From positions 85,534,904 to 85,598,903 of the forward strand of contig NC_030678.2 of NCBI RefSeq assembly GCF_000004195.4: a stretch of 64,000 nt of DNA, in the 5' to 3' direction. Positions within the stretch are counted from its first letter, which is position 1; each line of letters begins with the position of its first letter. The notes beneath the pieces were generated by a model that was not told the DNA's origin, did no database searches, and saw only the letters and a program-made list of their open reading frames with translations. Source of the DNA: Xenopus tropicalis. Taxonomy: Eukaryota > Chordata > Amphibia > Anura > Pipidae. Made by a program: the position numbers and the translations under genes. Positions 35,440 to 47,771 of this stretch are shown in pieces.

Positions 35440-35695
35440 GCTTTTAAATTACCCATCAGATCCCCCATCTATGAGGAGGTTGCCATATTTGAGCAGTAGG
35501 AGGCCGTTAGCATTAGAAGCTATAGCTGACAGGCCAAAAAGGGTTAGTCAAGTTGGCAAAACAGGCAGGTTTAGGAACTTCAAGTAACAGTTACTTACAA
35601 AGTGAAAAAATGTTCAACATGACCTATAGGTAACTTTTAAGGTACATTCATATTTTAAAGAGTATTTTTTGTGTCAGTATCACTTTAAATTCTGA
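35440..35695. mobile_element. Remnant of a TTAA-type frog MITE
   Basis: Ends in 'ttttttgtgtcagtatcac' then tttaaat, the reverse of the common 'TTAAAGGGATACTGACAC' terminus. The left side is worn (gcttttaaattacccatc). Confidence 0.55.
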
Positions 35696-37016
35696 TTTAC
35701 CATGCTGTACCAACTAAGGGTTTCCATACTTTGGATCCTCATATCAATAAGGCTACTAAAAACATTGAAACATTTAATAAACCCAATAGGATTGTTTAGC
35801 CACCAGTATGAATTTCTGCAGCTTAGTTACCATTAAGTACAACGTACTGGTTTATTATTATAGAACAAAAAAGGAAATAATGTAAATAGACAAGAGATCC
35901 TGTACTTGTGTTACAAAACTCTGAACCCACAAAACAAATATGAACAGTTGAATGCATATGTGTAAAATATAAGTGCATCTTGATAATTTCAACCTCATTC
36001 ATTTTTAGCTGCTCTACTGGTCTTATTCCTGGCAGAGAAATGTCATCCATTCAACTCAGAACCTTTCTAGCTCTGCATCATTATCTGGCTCAGAACCTAC
36101 TTTGGATCATTGGACTCTGACAGATGTGTATTTATACAGTGCAGTTTGTCATTGACAGTGAGCCATTAACAGCCTTTTATATGCCTATCCCATGTTTTAA
36201 GGTGATACAAAGTGTAACCTCCCACCATATAATAGACCCGGATGGCAAGCAGTAAGATGTGTTAACGTGACCTTTCCAATCTGTGCCAAATCATGATTTA
36301 TACAAAGCCAATGGAGCAGAATGAAAGGACAAGGCATCACTCAGTGAGACACTGAAAAAAAAAAAAGAATAACAAAGCTCACCCCCCCACCCCATTAAAT
36401 ACTAACAGAACTGGATATAAATGCAGACACAGAATTTAATGTTTATTTTCATTTTACAATTTTTACAATTTACTCATGATTTCTTTTCCATGTAAAGCTC
36501 CTAGCAGTCTTCTTTTCAGGGTCTCTCACAAAAGCTCCTTTGAAGGCTTTTTACATCTGCCCTTGCATATAGCATTAGATTTTTTTTTTCTGATTCTATA
36601 GCATTAGAATTTTGTCTGATGGTATCTATCTGTCTGGCTCGGAGATTTTCATCTGTTGTATTAAGGGCTGATTTACTGATTTTTAGAAAGATAATTTTCC
36701 AGAACTTGTCCATTTTTCCCTCACAAAGCAGCAATTACAGGGAAATTATAACCCACACACAAAAAAATTCTGAAACTTATCAAATCAGTGTTTGTATAGT
36801 AGCCATACAAGCCATTGCAATTCTGGTGAGCATGTGATTGGGATAGAAGGTTTAATAAATTATTAATAAAGGATTAGCCCCCTCTAACTGTATAACTTGT
36901 CTTGCTCGGGAAAGGCATATTACAGGGTTGATTTTCTAACATTCAATATTGTTTTTGTATAAAAATCGGTCAGCTTCTTTTGGTTTAATGGTTTAATTTA
37001 TATATATACTGTATAT
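35696..37016 (-). other. grik3 intron 1, little recognised
   Basis: A piece of the 37018-type MITE body may lie at 35770-35890 (ataaacccaataggattg; gtacaacgtactggttt). A (c)n-rich tract is at 36382-36394. Short ORFs at 36516-36837 are noise. Confidence 0.4.
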
Positions 37017-37017
37017 A

Positions 37018-37380
37018 CAGGTATGGGACCTGTTATCCAGAATGCCTGGGACCTGGGGTTTTCAGGATAAGGCATGTTTCCGTAATTTGGATCTACATAC
37101 CTTAAGTCTGCTAAATTAAATTAAATAATTTAAATATTGAATAAACCCAATAGGATTGTTTTGCCTCCAATCTTGTATTGTTATTGATTCCCTTATGTTA
37201 CTCTGTATGTCCAAGGTATGAAACCCCCTTATTGTGCAGCGCTGCAGAATATGTTGGCGCTTTATACATAAATGTTAATAATAATAATAATAAGGATTAA
37301 TTATATCTTAGTTTGGATCAAGTACAATGTTCTGTTTTATTACTACAGAGAAAAAGGAAATAATTTTAAAAAATTAGAAT
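37018..37380 (+). mobile_element. Frog MITE with 'acaggtatgggacctg' terminus, interrupted
   Basis: Begins 'acaggtatgggacctgttat' and runs through 'ggttttcaggataaggc', aataaacccaataggattg and ttgcctccaat (37165). It resumes at 37292 with 'aaggattaattatatcttag' and 'gagaaaaaggaaataa' up to about 37378. A LINE 3' end splits it at 37167-37291, and the L1-like element follows directly, so the far half is missing. Other pieces of the family are at 41496, 42032, 47525-49025 and 59040-59941. Confidence 0.8.
37167..37291 (+). mobile_element. CR1/L2-like LINE 3' end inserted in the MITE
   Basis: Reads 'cttgtattgttattgattcc', 'gttactctgtatgtccaagg', 'gcgctgcagaatatgttgg' and gctttatacataaatg, with a (taa)n tail to 37291. 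MITE sequence continues on both sides. Confidence 0.8.
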
Positions 37381-40150
37381 TAGGTCTGATATTTCTAACC
37401 ATAGTGGAGATATCAACAGGCAGAACCAAAAGATTTGTGGGAGAGTACTGGTCTCGTCGCAGCTTCTCCAGCATAGTTGGAGGATGGTTAAGGAACAGAG
37501 AGTGGAGTTTAGCTGGAGTATGATACCAGAACATAAGAATTTTATAAATATGTTCCTTCTGTCTAGAACAAGTTGTCATTTTTTTAGCGTTTCCCCATAT
37601 AAGTGACCAATCTCCCTCCAAGAGGGGTTGGGAGAGGTTAGAATCCCATTTGCTCATATAGGGGTGTCTAATGGTTGTGCTTGTCTTGGGTTCGGAGAGA
37701 ATTTGGTATATTCTAGAGATCAACCCTTTTTGTGGAAGACCTCTCTTGGTGATTAACTCAAATGGGGTTAAGGTGGTCAGTTTAGCATTATCACTGTATG
37801 GTTTGGCGAAGTGCCTCAGCTGAAGATATTCATACATTTTTAAGGTGTTCTGGTTGGTTTTTTGCTTAAGCTCTTCATATGTTTTCACCTCTTTGGTGAA
37901 ATGGTTTAATAAGTTAGCCACAGTTTGGAGTCCTGAGTCAGACCATTTTCTAATCAAGTGGGGGTGCAGTCCAGGTTGGAAATCAGGGTTGTTTAGGAAT
38001 AACACATTAAGGGGCACATTTACTAATCCATGAATGTCCGAAAGCGTCCGAATGCGTTTTTTCGTAATGATCGGTATTTTTGCATTTTTTTCGTTGCCGT
38101 CGCGATTGTTTAGTATTTTGCTCAACTTTTTCGTCGCCGGTACGACTTTATCATATATTTTTTGCGACTTTTTCGTCGCCGTCGCGAAACATTCGGATTG
38201 GTTTTTCCGCCATTTACTATAGTGCAATACGAAGAAATCGTGACGACGACGACGAAATAATCATGCAAAATATGATAAAGTTGTGACGGCGCCGAAAAAG
38301 TAGTGACAAATATGAAACAATCGCGACGGTGACGAAAACATTGCTAAATTTTCGTTCCCAATCCGTTTTTTTCCCATTCGGGATTCGGGGATTAGTAAAT
38401 GTGCCCCTAAGTGATTTAGCTGAAATCAAATCATATTTCTGTCTGAGCCTATACCAGACTGATAAGGTATGTCGTGTTGAGGATAAAAGGGTATCTTTTT
38501 CTATCGTACCATGTGAAATTGCTGAAATAAAGTGGTTCAAGTGGCCTATTTTTAGTTCAGCATTTTCCATCTGTCCCCATATTGAGTTAGATAGCCGTTG
38601 GACCATGCTGGTATAGCTGTCAGAGGTGGGCAGCATCATAGTATCTACCAAATGAAGGTACTCCTAGTCCCCCCAACCTACAGGGTGTAGTTAGTGTGCT
38701 TCTGTGGATCCTGTGTCTACGATGTCCCCATATAAAACCGGGACATAGAGTTTGTATATGCTTAAGTGTTTTAGCGAGGACTGGTATGGGCAGAGTCTCA
38801 AAGAGATATAAAAATTTTGGTAAAATAGTCATTTTTATGGTCGAAATTCTACCAAACCAAGATAAGGAATATTTGGACCATTTCTGTAACCTGCTGTATT
38901 AAAGGAGTAAAGTTATGTCTATATAGGTCTGTATATGTTGGTGTAATATGTGTCTCTAGGTAGGAAATCGAATCTGTTCGCCAATTATAGTGGAAAGATT
39001 CCTGAAGGTATTGCAACTGGTGTTTTGGAATATGGAGTGGTAATACTTGTGTCTTGCTGACATTGACTTTATAATTAGAGAATTTGCTATAGATATCTAA
39101 GATTTTCTGTAGGTTTGGGAGAGAAATCAATGGGTTAGTCAGTGTCAGCAAGACATCGTCTGCAAAGAGAGGGATTTTAAAAGTTGAGTTTTTGAGGGTG
39201 ACCCCTGAGATATCTGGAGAGTTTCTGATTACTGCTGCAAGGGGTTCTATACTTAAAGCATATAAGAGGGGGTATAGGGGGCAGCCTTGTCTTGTGCCAT
39301 TGGTTATACTAATGCGTTATGGGCCTGTCCTGGCAATTTTAATTGAGTTGTGGGCTTTGGTATAGCACTTTCAAGGCCTCCAGGAGTGGGCCTGAAAAAT
39401 AAAGGTGTGAAAGAAGTGAAAATAAGTAAGGCCAACTCAAACGGTCGTCGGTCGAATGCCTTTTCTACGTCAAGGCTCAAGAGGACCACTGACATGTGCC
39501 TTCTATGTAAAATTGTTCACCTGGTATTGTCGCCAGCTTGGTGTCCTTGGACGAATCCAACCTGGTCTCCGTTAATTAACTTTGGGAGGATGGGGGCAAG
39601 TCTGTTTGCTAAGATCTTAGAGAATAATTTAAGATCTGAATTTAGTAGTGCAATAGGTCTATAATTGGGGCATAAATTAGGATCTTTCCCTTCCTTGGGT
39701 ATAAGGGTGAGATATGAGCTCAACGTCGTGTTTGGGATTGGAGTACCTTGGAGAAATTCGTTAAAGAGCTTCACTAAGTATGGGCCGAGGATATGTGAAA
39801 AAACTTTATAATACTTATAGGGAAAGCCGTTGGGGCCTGGGGATTTGCCGTTTGGCATTTGTTTAAGTACTAGAAGAAGTTCCTCTATTGTGATATCCTC
39901 ATTTAAGATCTGGTTGTCTTCATCAGTTATTTGGGGAGTTTTGCATCAGTAAAAAATTTAGTAAGCAAATCCAAAAAGCAAGTGTTTTGTGGAGGAGATG
40001 TGTTGCCTGAGTAAGTAGGCTGTAGATTATAGAGTTGTGTATAGTACTTATGAAATACATCTCCTATCTGTTCTTGGCTATAGGTCAGTTGTCCTTCTGC
40101 TGTTTTGATCGAACAGGTTTTCTTGTTTCTACTACTGTGTTCTCTTGGGA
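37380..40150 (-). pseudogene. L1-like LINE ORF2 remnant (reverse transcriptase and C-terminus)
   Basis: Minus-strand frames read in order: VFHKYYTQLYNL (about 40050), MPNGKSPGPNGFPYKYYK (39858), NYRPIALLNSDLKLFSKILA and GDQVGFVQGHQAGDNTR (to 39517), LSLDVEKAFDR (39480), LFADDVLLTLTNP with the catalytic F-A-D-D (about 39155), YLETHITPTYTDLY, ILPKFLYLFETLPIP (38825), GFIWGHRRHRI, GGLGVPSFGRYYDAAHL, then the long C-terminal part to 37400. This is the L1/Tx1-like order; the element encoded target-primed reverse transcriptase. No endonuclease domain was found, so it is 5' truncated. Frameshifts occur near 39930, 38850 and 38640, and a MITE splits it at 38011-38407. It lies in grik3 in the sense orientation of the gene. 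Confidence 0.9.
38011..38407. mobile_element. MITE inserted in the L1-like LINE, TAA duplication
   Basis: Ends ggggcacatttactaatcc and ggattagtaaatgtgcccc are inverted. TAA lies on both sides (38008-38010 and 38408-38410). The body is CpG-rich with repeated motifs such as tttttcgtcgccg and cgacgacgacg. Removing the element plus one TAA rejoins the LINE reading frame without loss. The 3-bp TWA-type duplication fits PIF/Harbinger. ORFs crossing this block mix LINE and MITE sequence. Confidence 0.9.
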
Positions 40151-41495
40151 CATTGATGTTATTCTAGGCAAAGGCTCCAACTGGATGGTTTGCCATCTGC
40201 CCGGAAGTGTTTGGAGATATTTGGAACCTTTATTTTGCTGGAAAAAGAGTAATATTTCACCTTGTGGGCATGTCAGGGAATTAAGGAACTATTTTTTTTG
40301 AAGAATAGATCAGCACATCCTTACTGAGCTTCTAAATGATTGAATGTACTGGGGATATACTGTAACTGTGTCAGGGCAACAATGGGTCATTAGATTAATC
40401 AAGCAGAGAGGGCAGGAGAAGGGAATTTAATTGACGTGTATGCAGAGAAAGAAAGCCACACCAAAGGACTCTCAAACAGCCAAAGTAAAGGAAGTGACAT
40501 TTTGCATTTTATTCCACAAACATCTCCAAAAAGAAAGTCTTACGTTTCATACCTTGTGACAATTATAGCCTACTGTATGACTAAGTAGTAAGGTGCAAAA
40601 CTTCATTTACATTTACATTACATTACGTTTTTTTAAAGTAAAACTTTACTTCATTTACTTTGGCCTGATTGTGAATTCTTCTGTCTGCCTACCCTTACTT
40701 ACATACATGCAATCTATCCCCTAGCGGAAGGTTTAAGGCTGGACATATGAACACCACATGTCTATAAGTGGTATGTTCCTTTTATTCTTTATTCAGTACA
40801 TTGACCTTTTTCCATTTATCTAAAATCTGATCAAATACCATATATACAATAGGCTGTTGTACATGTTGTGCATATTTCACATATTTTTATATATTTCTGA
40901 CCTTATTTATAATTTCCCTCCAAGCTCTAATATGTGATAATATTGTATATACCCTCATTGTGTTGCATATTTGTAAAAGGAGAAACATTGTCAAAACATT
41001 TGCTTTTATTGTTGAAATTAACGCAAATGACCTAATTATATATATATATATTTCTGTGTCTTTATAAAAACATCCAAAACATTGTACAGCCGCTATATCA
41101 TATTCAAGGTGTAAAACTTTATAGAACGTCCTGGTGCAAGGTGTCCTTCCCACCTCAAAGTCACTTTTCTTCTACATCCTAAGTGCCCATGTGCAATGGG
41201 ACTGCAGATTAATGGGAAGGTCTTATAGGGGTGAGGCTTCTCCTATTTCTAGGTCAGACATGACTTGAATCTAAATTACAATCTGATGTAAGACATCACA
41301 TTCCCCACAGTCTATTGCAGAAACATGCCCACTGACTTCATTAATAGTTTTCAGCTAAAATAATAACCAGAAGTCATGTCCAATGCCCATAGCTGCTCTC
41401 TAAAGTTAAAATAAATGATGAAAAAAAGCCTCTTCAAGGACAAAGTATTAATGCATAGGAAAATAAAACTAAGCAATATACAATGTATACCCTAC
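40151..41495 (-). other. grik3 intron 1, little recognised
   Basis: The LINE may extend to about 40270, but similarity cannot be followed. (ta)n at 41037-41051. A minus-strand ORF at 40887-41153 has no domain. Confidence 0.4.
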
Positions 41496-41690
41496 AGGTA
41501 TGGGATCCCCTTTCTGGAAACCCCCATCCTTAAATCTCCACAATATAGTAATGCCATTTCTCACAGTTTGCTATTTAATAAAATAGTTAATTTTTTTTGA
41601 ATGAGCTAGATAGCAAAAAAAAAAAAATATATTGTTATATATTTTCTTTAATGTTTATATGTTTTTAGTATCCTAAAGGAATGACAATAG
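41496..41690. mobile_element. Fragment of the 'acaggtatggga' MITE
   Basis: Starts acaggtatgggatccccttt then tctggaaacccccatcct, matching the other end of the family. The body decays after about 41540 into A/T-rich sequence with a poly-A tract at 41615. Confidence 0.6.
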
Positions 41691-41984
41691 TTTATAAATC
41701 AAGCCCTAGGTCCCAAACTGGACTATAGATTTCATACATGTAATAAACAAAATATCTGAAACTATCTGAAAATGTCATATCGTCTCTATCTGATTATAAA
41801 GCAAAGCATCAAAACAATCTTAAACCAAATAAATCTAAAATTACAATGATGTAAATCTCTATAAAGAGACACTATATAAATAAAATTAAATTATAATAAG
41901 AATAATCTTCCAAACTTTGACTCCTTAGAAGTGTAGTATTTTTATTGGATGTACAAAAATTTATATGTTTACCAATACTCATGC

Positions 41985-42250
41985 ATGTTTCTTGAACAAG
42001 CATAATATTCAAGGCTATTGTGACAGTAAGCACAGGTATGGGATCTGTTATTTGAAAATTCGTTGTCCAGAAAGCTCCAAATTACAGGAAGGCCATCACC
42101 TCTGCCAGCTAAGAAAGCTGAACAGGGGGTGGGGGACGTCATGGGGGGTGGAGAGGAGGCAGGGAAACAACATCATGGGGCGGGGCTATGACACGGCAAT
42201 CAGTGATGTTACAGAATCCTGCCGGTTTTCCTAATTATAAAAACCGGGCC
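41985..42250. mobile_element. Composite: CR1 scrap, MITE end and GC-rich repeat
   Basis: Three pieces are joined. 41985-42028 repeats the CR1 end seen at 24610 ('aagcataatattcaaggcta'). 42032-42100 is an 'acaggtatgggatctgtta' MITE end including 'tccagaaagctccaaatta'. 42115-42245 is a GC-rich block with gacgtcatggggg, catcatggggcggggc and tcagtgatgttacag, ending aaaaccgggcc. The last block looks like two diverged copies of a CRE-containing motif. The 89-codon ORF across it is chimeric. Confidence 0.55.
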
Positions 42251-43498
42251 ATATACAAATGATCTACTCGAGACCTGAGCCATGTAATTGTATTAGCATT
42301 GTGTATATGTACACTGTAGTATGAGGTGCTGAAACATTGAGTTTTTCAATGGTCATGGGCTCTATGCATGTCCCTCTGTGACAAGTTACAGTGGATTCCC
42401 ATCATCTTGATGTTATTCAACTTTGTTCATTTCAGTGAAGTTCATTGCAATGTCAACTCCCTGGGTTATGTTATGTTGCATAGGCAGAAGCTGATAACAC
42501 ACGGACCTGCTGTTTTATTGATTGCTGTCTACATAGTGTTCCAATCTTAATGAGGCCCACGGCCATGTTACGCACCAGAATTATGATGTCTTTTGCTCCC
42601 CAGCCTATAGCGGAACGGTAAATTGGACCTTCTGCTTTTTAATGCACTGACTGCATGGCTGACATGCCAAGCTCTGCTTGGGTTTGCCAAAGTGTTCATT
42701 TTGTCCTTCTGCTCTCTCTTTTTTAAATGACAGAAGCTGAGTATTAAAGGGGGCTACAGGAGATCAGCAGATGCAGCTGGTAATCAGGTTCATAGTGCTT
42801 TATCTTCTGGGAGCTGAGAAACAGACTTTATACACACACGCAGCATATTGTAATCAGACACTGCACTTAGTCACTGGGATTCTGCTTAGTAAGTATTTTG
42901 CCCATACTTGCCAAGTTTTTAAAAATATCACTTTAGGGAAACTTTGTGGGGCACGCAAAATGAAATGGCACAGCAAACAGAAGTCTGGTGGTTTGTTCCA
43001 GTTGCCGAAGTAACATAAAGAATAATTAATAGCATGCTTAAAAATTTGAGGTTTAAAAACAAATAAAATGTATCCAATTCAGTCTTTCCATCATTGATAT
43101 ATAACGTATATTGTCTCATATCGTAATCATTAAGTAAGTAACCTGGCACTTTATTGTGCAACCCTATGAGATCACCAAGCAAGTCACAAACAGCTCTGCC
43201 CTGAGGGTTGACACATCACAATTCTTTGGAGGACTGATGAATCGAAGTAAACCCAACCCTTTAAAAGCCAAGGAATATATAAGTAGAAAATATATAATGC
43301 TAGGAGTAATTGACCCCATATAAAGACACTATGCAATAAAGTTAATGCATCAAAAGGTGAAACAATTTGTTAAAGACAGGACTGCAGTTACCAGCACATC
43401 CATCAACTTGGGAGTACTTAGAAAACATGAACCAGTTGGACAAATTAGGAAAATTAGACAAACAACAACAAAAAAATAATCAACGACAAAGCAGCTTT
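42251..43498 (-). other. grik3 intron 1, no feature recognised
   Basis: No repeat termini, RNA gene or domain seen. ORFs at 42368, 42771 and 42928 are short and unrecognised. Confidence 0.45.
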
Positions 43499-43506
43499 GT
43501 TTAGGA

Positions 43507-43716
43507 CAGGGGTGTCACATAAGGGAGCCAAAATCTAAAACACAGGCTAAGTCGTGGACCAAATTTTTTTTATTAAGATACTTAGTCACTATGTAGTTAC
43601 TATGTGAGGAAAATAGAAATTGATCATGCTGGACGGCCAAACACAGTCACGAAGGGCCACATAAAACAGCCAGGTTGGCTGGATTCGACCCGCAGGCCTT
43701 GTGTTTGACATATGTG
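43507..43716. mobile_element. hAT-type MITE with 8-bp duplication GTTTAGGA
   Basis: GTTTAGGA at 43499-43506 and 43717-43724 flanks a 210-bp element. The left end is caggggtgtcaca; the right side is 'ccttgtgtttgacatatgtg', a worn copy of the inverse. The interior motif ggattcgacccgcaggcc is typical of Charlie-like vertebrate hAT MITEs. Confidence 0.9.
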
Positions 43717-43724
43717 GTTTAGGA

Positions 43725-46700
43725 TGTCAACATAATGGGCTTGCTGTGCTCTGGTAATCTAATTATCTACCTTGCAAGAACTAAACATGGGGGGGGGGCT
43801 TCTGTTTCCCTTTGCCCTGTTTAGATCAAGAAATAACAAAAAGCATGAACTTTTTGTGTGATTCAAATAAAAGGCAAAAGGGATGTTGAGCAGTCCTATT
43901 CAATAAAATACTAACTGAATGTAGCAATTTATTGAGGGGAGTACAGCAAAAAAAGATGTTTAGCATAAATAGGGACACCAAAAGTGCAAGAATATGCAGT
44001 AGGTTTGGTGAAGTACTGAATATCCCTAGCAACATCAGGAGGAAGGATATTCACACATACATCAGGCCAGTTCAGCACAAGGGAGTAGAGCATCTGGCTA
44101 CGTCAGAATCAGAAATCAGTGTCAGCAAGAAATGCATATAACAGGGTAACAGGCAAAAATTTAAGACATTATCAAAGGCGAAAGGACATGATGAGAATCC
44201 AATGCCATTATAAAGAATGATAAATGAATTATGAGAGGTGGAGCATAAGTAAATATAAAAAGGTCAGAAATGGACAGAAATTTCAAGTTATAAGACAAAT
44301 GGATATTAAAGGTTTGCAGGACTGAATGTGTAAAAGGAATAAAAAATACTCATCTCTTTGGTAGATGTGCCCCTGTTTAATGAAATATATTACAAATAAA
44401 GCTTTATGGTATGCTTTGGCTGGTTTTTTGCAGTTTTACATGGTAGCATGAAACATAGGCATTCATGTTGTCTGCAGCATATTAATGAGAATTAAGGGTA
44501 TACTGATACTTTTTCAAAAAATTGACAACTTCCTAAGCCTCAAAAGCAAGTCATGCATGGACAACAGTTTGTCCGCTAGCTATTCATAATATTGTATTAA
44601 CTAAACTAAAGTGAAAAGCAGCTACATTTAATTTAAAAAGAATTTTCATATTCATGATGTGGTTATTATTCCCTAATAATCCTTGTACAATATCTAATAA
44701 CATAGCTAATTCAATGACAGTAATACAATTCTAGATCCTTCTTTTTGTTTTACCCTGTTACATCTTTCAACCATCTAGCTGTCACCTTATGCGTTGACAT
44801 TTATGGCTCTTCCTCTGACAAGAACCATTTGGTAACAGCTGGATGAGGTGTTTAAAGGAGTGTGATTTTAATATAAAATTTCCATATGATGCTGAGTTTC
44901 ATTAACAGTGATATATCCCCCAGACTTAGATATAGCTGTGTCGCTAGACCACATTGGCGTTCTGTATCTTTTTGTCATGTAAGGACAACTGAATGCCACT
45001 GCAGCATTAATGTGGCACCTGCAAATCTATTAAACAATACCATGTAGAATACATTTTTAAACATAACGTTATTACTTATTTTACTCTAAGCAATGTTAAT
45101 GCTTAGTGTGAAGCTAAAGACGTGAGATGGTGTTCCTGCTTCCTTATATGCATTCCTTTTTGCCTTTGTGAAGGGATCAAGCTTTTATCATAGCTGGTAC
45201 TGTGTCTTTGCATTGAAATTTCGCTTGGGGGGGGGTTATAACTCCTGGGACTAATTTACATCAGAAATGTTACTGAAATATTAACTGTAGTTTTCAATGT
45301 CAGTTGAAGTTTTAGAGTGGTAATCAGCAGAGATTTGGCAATATCCACAACGGGCTCCTGTCAGTTGCACTATCCACAATTATTAAATACAGAGCAGCCA
45401 GAGAACTTGATAAGCCAATAGAAACACAGGATCCCGCACTTTGCATCCTCAATTCATCAAGGGATAAGTAAGTAGTGGCAGTAGCAATTATTTGTTTGCA
45501 GTGTATATCTATTTAATAGCTTCTTCTTTTCAAATGCATGCAGAATTTTAAGTGACGTAGAGGATTTTTGGATTTCCCAAATGTTAGGAATTGTGGTGAA
45601 AGATAAAGGGGCAGATTTTTTTAAATAGTAAAATCTCAAAGGATTCCCAGTAACGATCAACACTTTCTTGAGTGCCATCAACAATTTTTTGAGTCAGAAA
45701 ATTACTGTATTTAATAGATGGACTTATTGGTTTACTGGTCACTGAGTACATCTGTGCTCAGATCTGTGGAACTTTGTGCTTCATTTTATTTATTTTTTTA
45801 AGAAAATGTAAAACAACAAAAAATGTATATGCAAAGTTTTCTATTTATCTATGAACAAAACACAGTCTTCAACATACAAGGATTTCAGCACCATTTTAAA
45901 CAAACAGCAGAAGCACATGCTTCAAGGAAAGTAGGCCACCGTTTGTTAATACTATTTCAAAGTTGCTAGTTTTTAACACATACATATAAAAACTAAGCCA
46001 AGTCGACCAAAGTTAATTCACATTTAGGCATTAACTAACAAAAAGTTACCAATTCACTTCATCACAAAGTGTAAAATTATCAAAAAAAAATGCGAGGATG
46101 AGCTCATTGTGCACCATACCAATTCATATAGTGCCCATGATAGAATGTACATTGTTACATTTAACACAAAGCCCTTTTATGGGTACTTTCCACAAAATGA
46201 AAGAAATATTTTTTTTCACATTACTTTGAATTAGTAGTAATGCAGAAAAATGGCTCATAAATCTGGGTCACATTATTTTTTATGTGCAATAACCTTTGTA
46301 AAAAAAAGAGCATTCATAAACTGACACTGTAAAACTGTAGGGAAAATAGGATAGCTTAGTTATTTTTAGCTAAATGTCCACCCCAGTTATCTAGCACTTT
46401 ATGAACTCAGGTTTTAATGTGAATTGCAATCATTTATTAAGGGATCTACAGAATTTTGAATTTTAGGATTTGATCTAATTCCAAATTCTCCACACACACA
46501 CAAAAGAAAATAAATTTAAACACTGTAGTTCTGACGAATGATGCATAGCATCAGCTATTTTTCAGCTCCAGTTAAACAGGGTTCTTTGGTTTCAGTTTTC
46601 CAGTGCAATACATTGGTATGAAAACAAGGGTTTAGATTTGCGCTAAATCTTTGTCACCGATCCATCTAAAGTAAAAATTTGCCATATTTGAACGAGTGCC

Positions 46701-47034
46701 ATTTTAAGAATAAATCCCATGCAGCCCTGTAGTGTGGATTTGTAATTCATACAAATGTTCAATCCACGTTAGTGCTGTCTCAAAGGTATTATGTAAACAA
46801 ATGGAAGACTGATGTGTATGGTACCAATACTTCTAAATGGGTTCATGCAAAAAGTTTCCATAATTGCACATCAGTTTTGCAAACCATAAGCATGTATGTA
46901 TATATATATATATATATATTTTTTTTTTTTGTAGTTCTTGTATATCTTTATATGTAGCACTGTAAATGATTTGGTCCACCTCTTGCACCCACGTAATTTA
47001 CATTCACACCCACATTGGAATATTACCCATGTTA
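43725..47034 (-). other. grik3 intron 1, mostly unique AT-rich sequence
   Basis: Contains a (g)n tract at 43790-43797 and 45227-45235 and a (ta)n run at 46899-46919 followed by a T-tract. ORFs at 43826-44141 and 45457-45684 have no domain. The stretch 44790-44960 is complex and repeat-free. No elements recognised. Confidence 0.4.
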
Positions 47035-47072
47035 GACATTTAAATTGGCATAATCAGGTATTTGTTTTACTA

Positions 47073-47073
<1 letters not shown>

Positions 47074-47108
<35 letters not shown>

Positions 47109-47216
47109 AGATAAAGGATGCCGCACTCACAGGTCTTAGTGAAAAATAAAGAAAAATTTTTTATTGTGTCAAACTAACGTTTCGGCTGACTCCACAGCCT
47201 TTCTCAAAGTGAACAA
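47074..47216 (-). mobile_element. (TA)n-linked repeat with hammerhead-like remnant
   Basis: A (ta)n tract (47081-47108) leads into 'gatgccgcactcacaggtct' and 'aacgtttcggctgactccac'. On the minus strand the centre reads ttgagaa, a GGCT/AGCC stem, then gccgaaacgtt. This mimics hammerhead order, but two core positions differ from CUGANGA and no stem I pairing is evident. Confidence 0.5.
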
Positions 47217-47234
47217 GCATATATATATATATAT

Positions 47235-47482
47235 AGGAACAGGTCAAAGCAGGCACTCACGTATAACAAAGTAATAATTTGCCTGAGTGCAGTATAAAGT
47301 GCTCATATAAAACTAGAAAGAATATGCCGCACATACAGGTCTTAGATGCAAAAAACAAAAAAAAACAAAATATTTGGATGAAGGACTGACGTTTCGGCCG
47401 CACAAGCAGCCTTTTTTTTTGTTGTTTTTGTTTTTTGCATCTAAGACCTGTGTGTGCGGCATATTCTTTCTAGTTATATATA
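47235..47482. repeat. Inverted repeat with cgaaacgtc centre, flanked by (TA)n
   Basis: 'aactagaaagaatatgccgc' (47310) and gcggcatattctttctagtt (47475) form roughly 50-bp arms including acaggtcttagatgc. The loop holds gactgacgtttcggccgc, a second copy of the motif at 47170. TA-rich tracts lie on both sides (47216-47234, 47476-47515). Confidence 0.7.
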
Positions 47483-47771
47483 TACGTATATATATATATA
47501 CAGTATATATATATTCATATTTATTTAGTGGTGTGGGCCTGTTATCCAGAATGCTCAGGAGCTGGCGTTTTCCAGATAAGGGATCTGACACCTTAAGTCT
47601 GCTAAAAAAAATAATTTAAACATTAAGCAAACACAATAGGCTTGCTTTACCTACAATAAGGATGAATTATATCTTAGTTGGGATCAAGTACAAGGTACTG
47701 AAGAAGCCACTCGGATGAGTGGTGAAACGTTTTCAAGAAAAACTCAGAAAAGTCCAGTTGTTTTAGACTTA

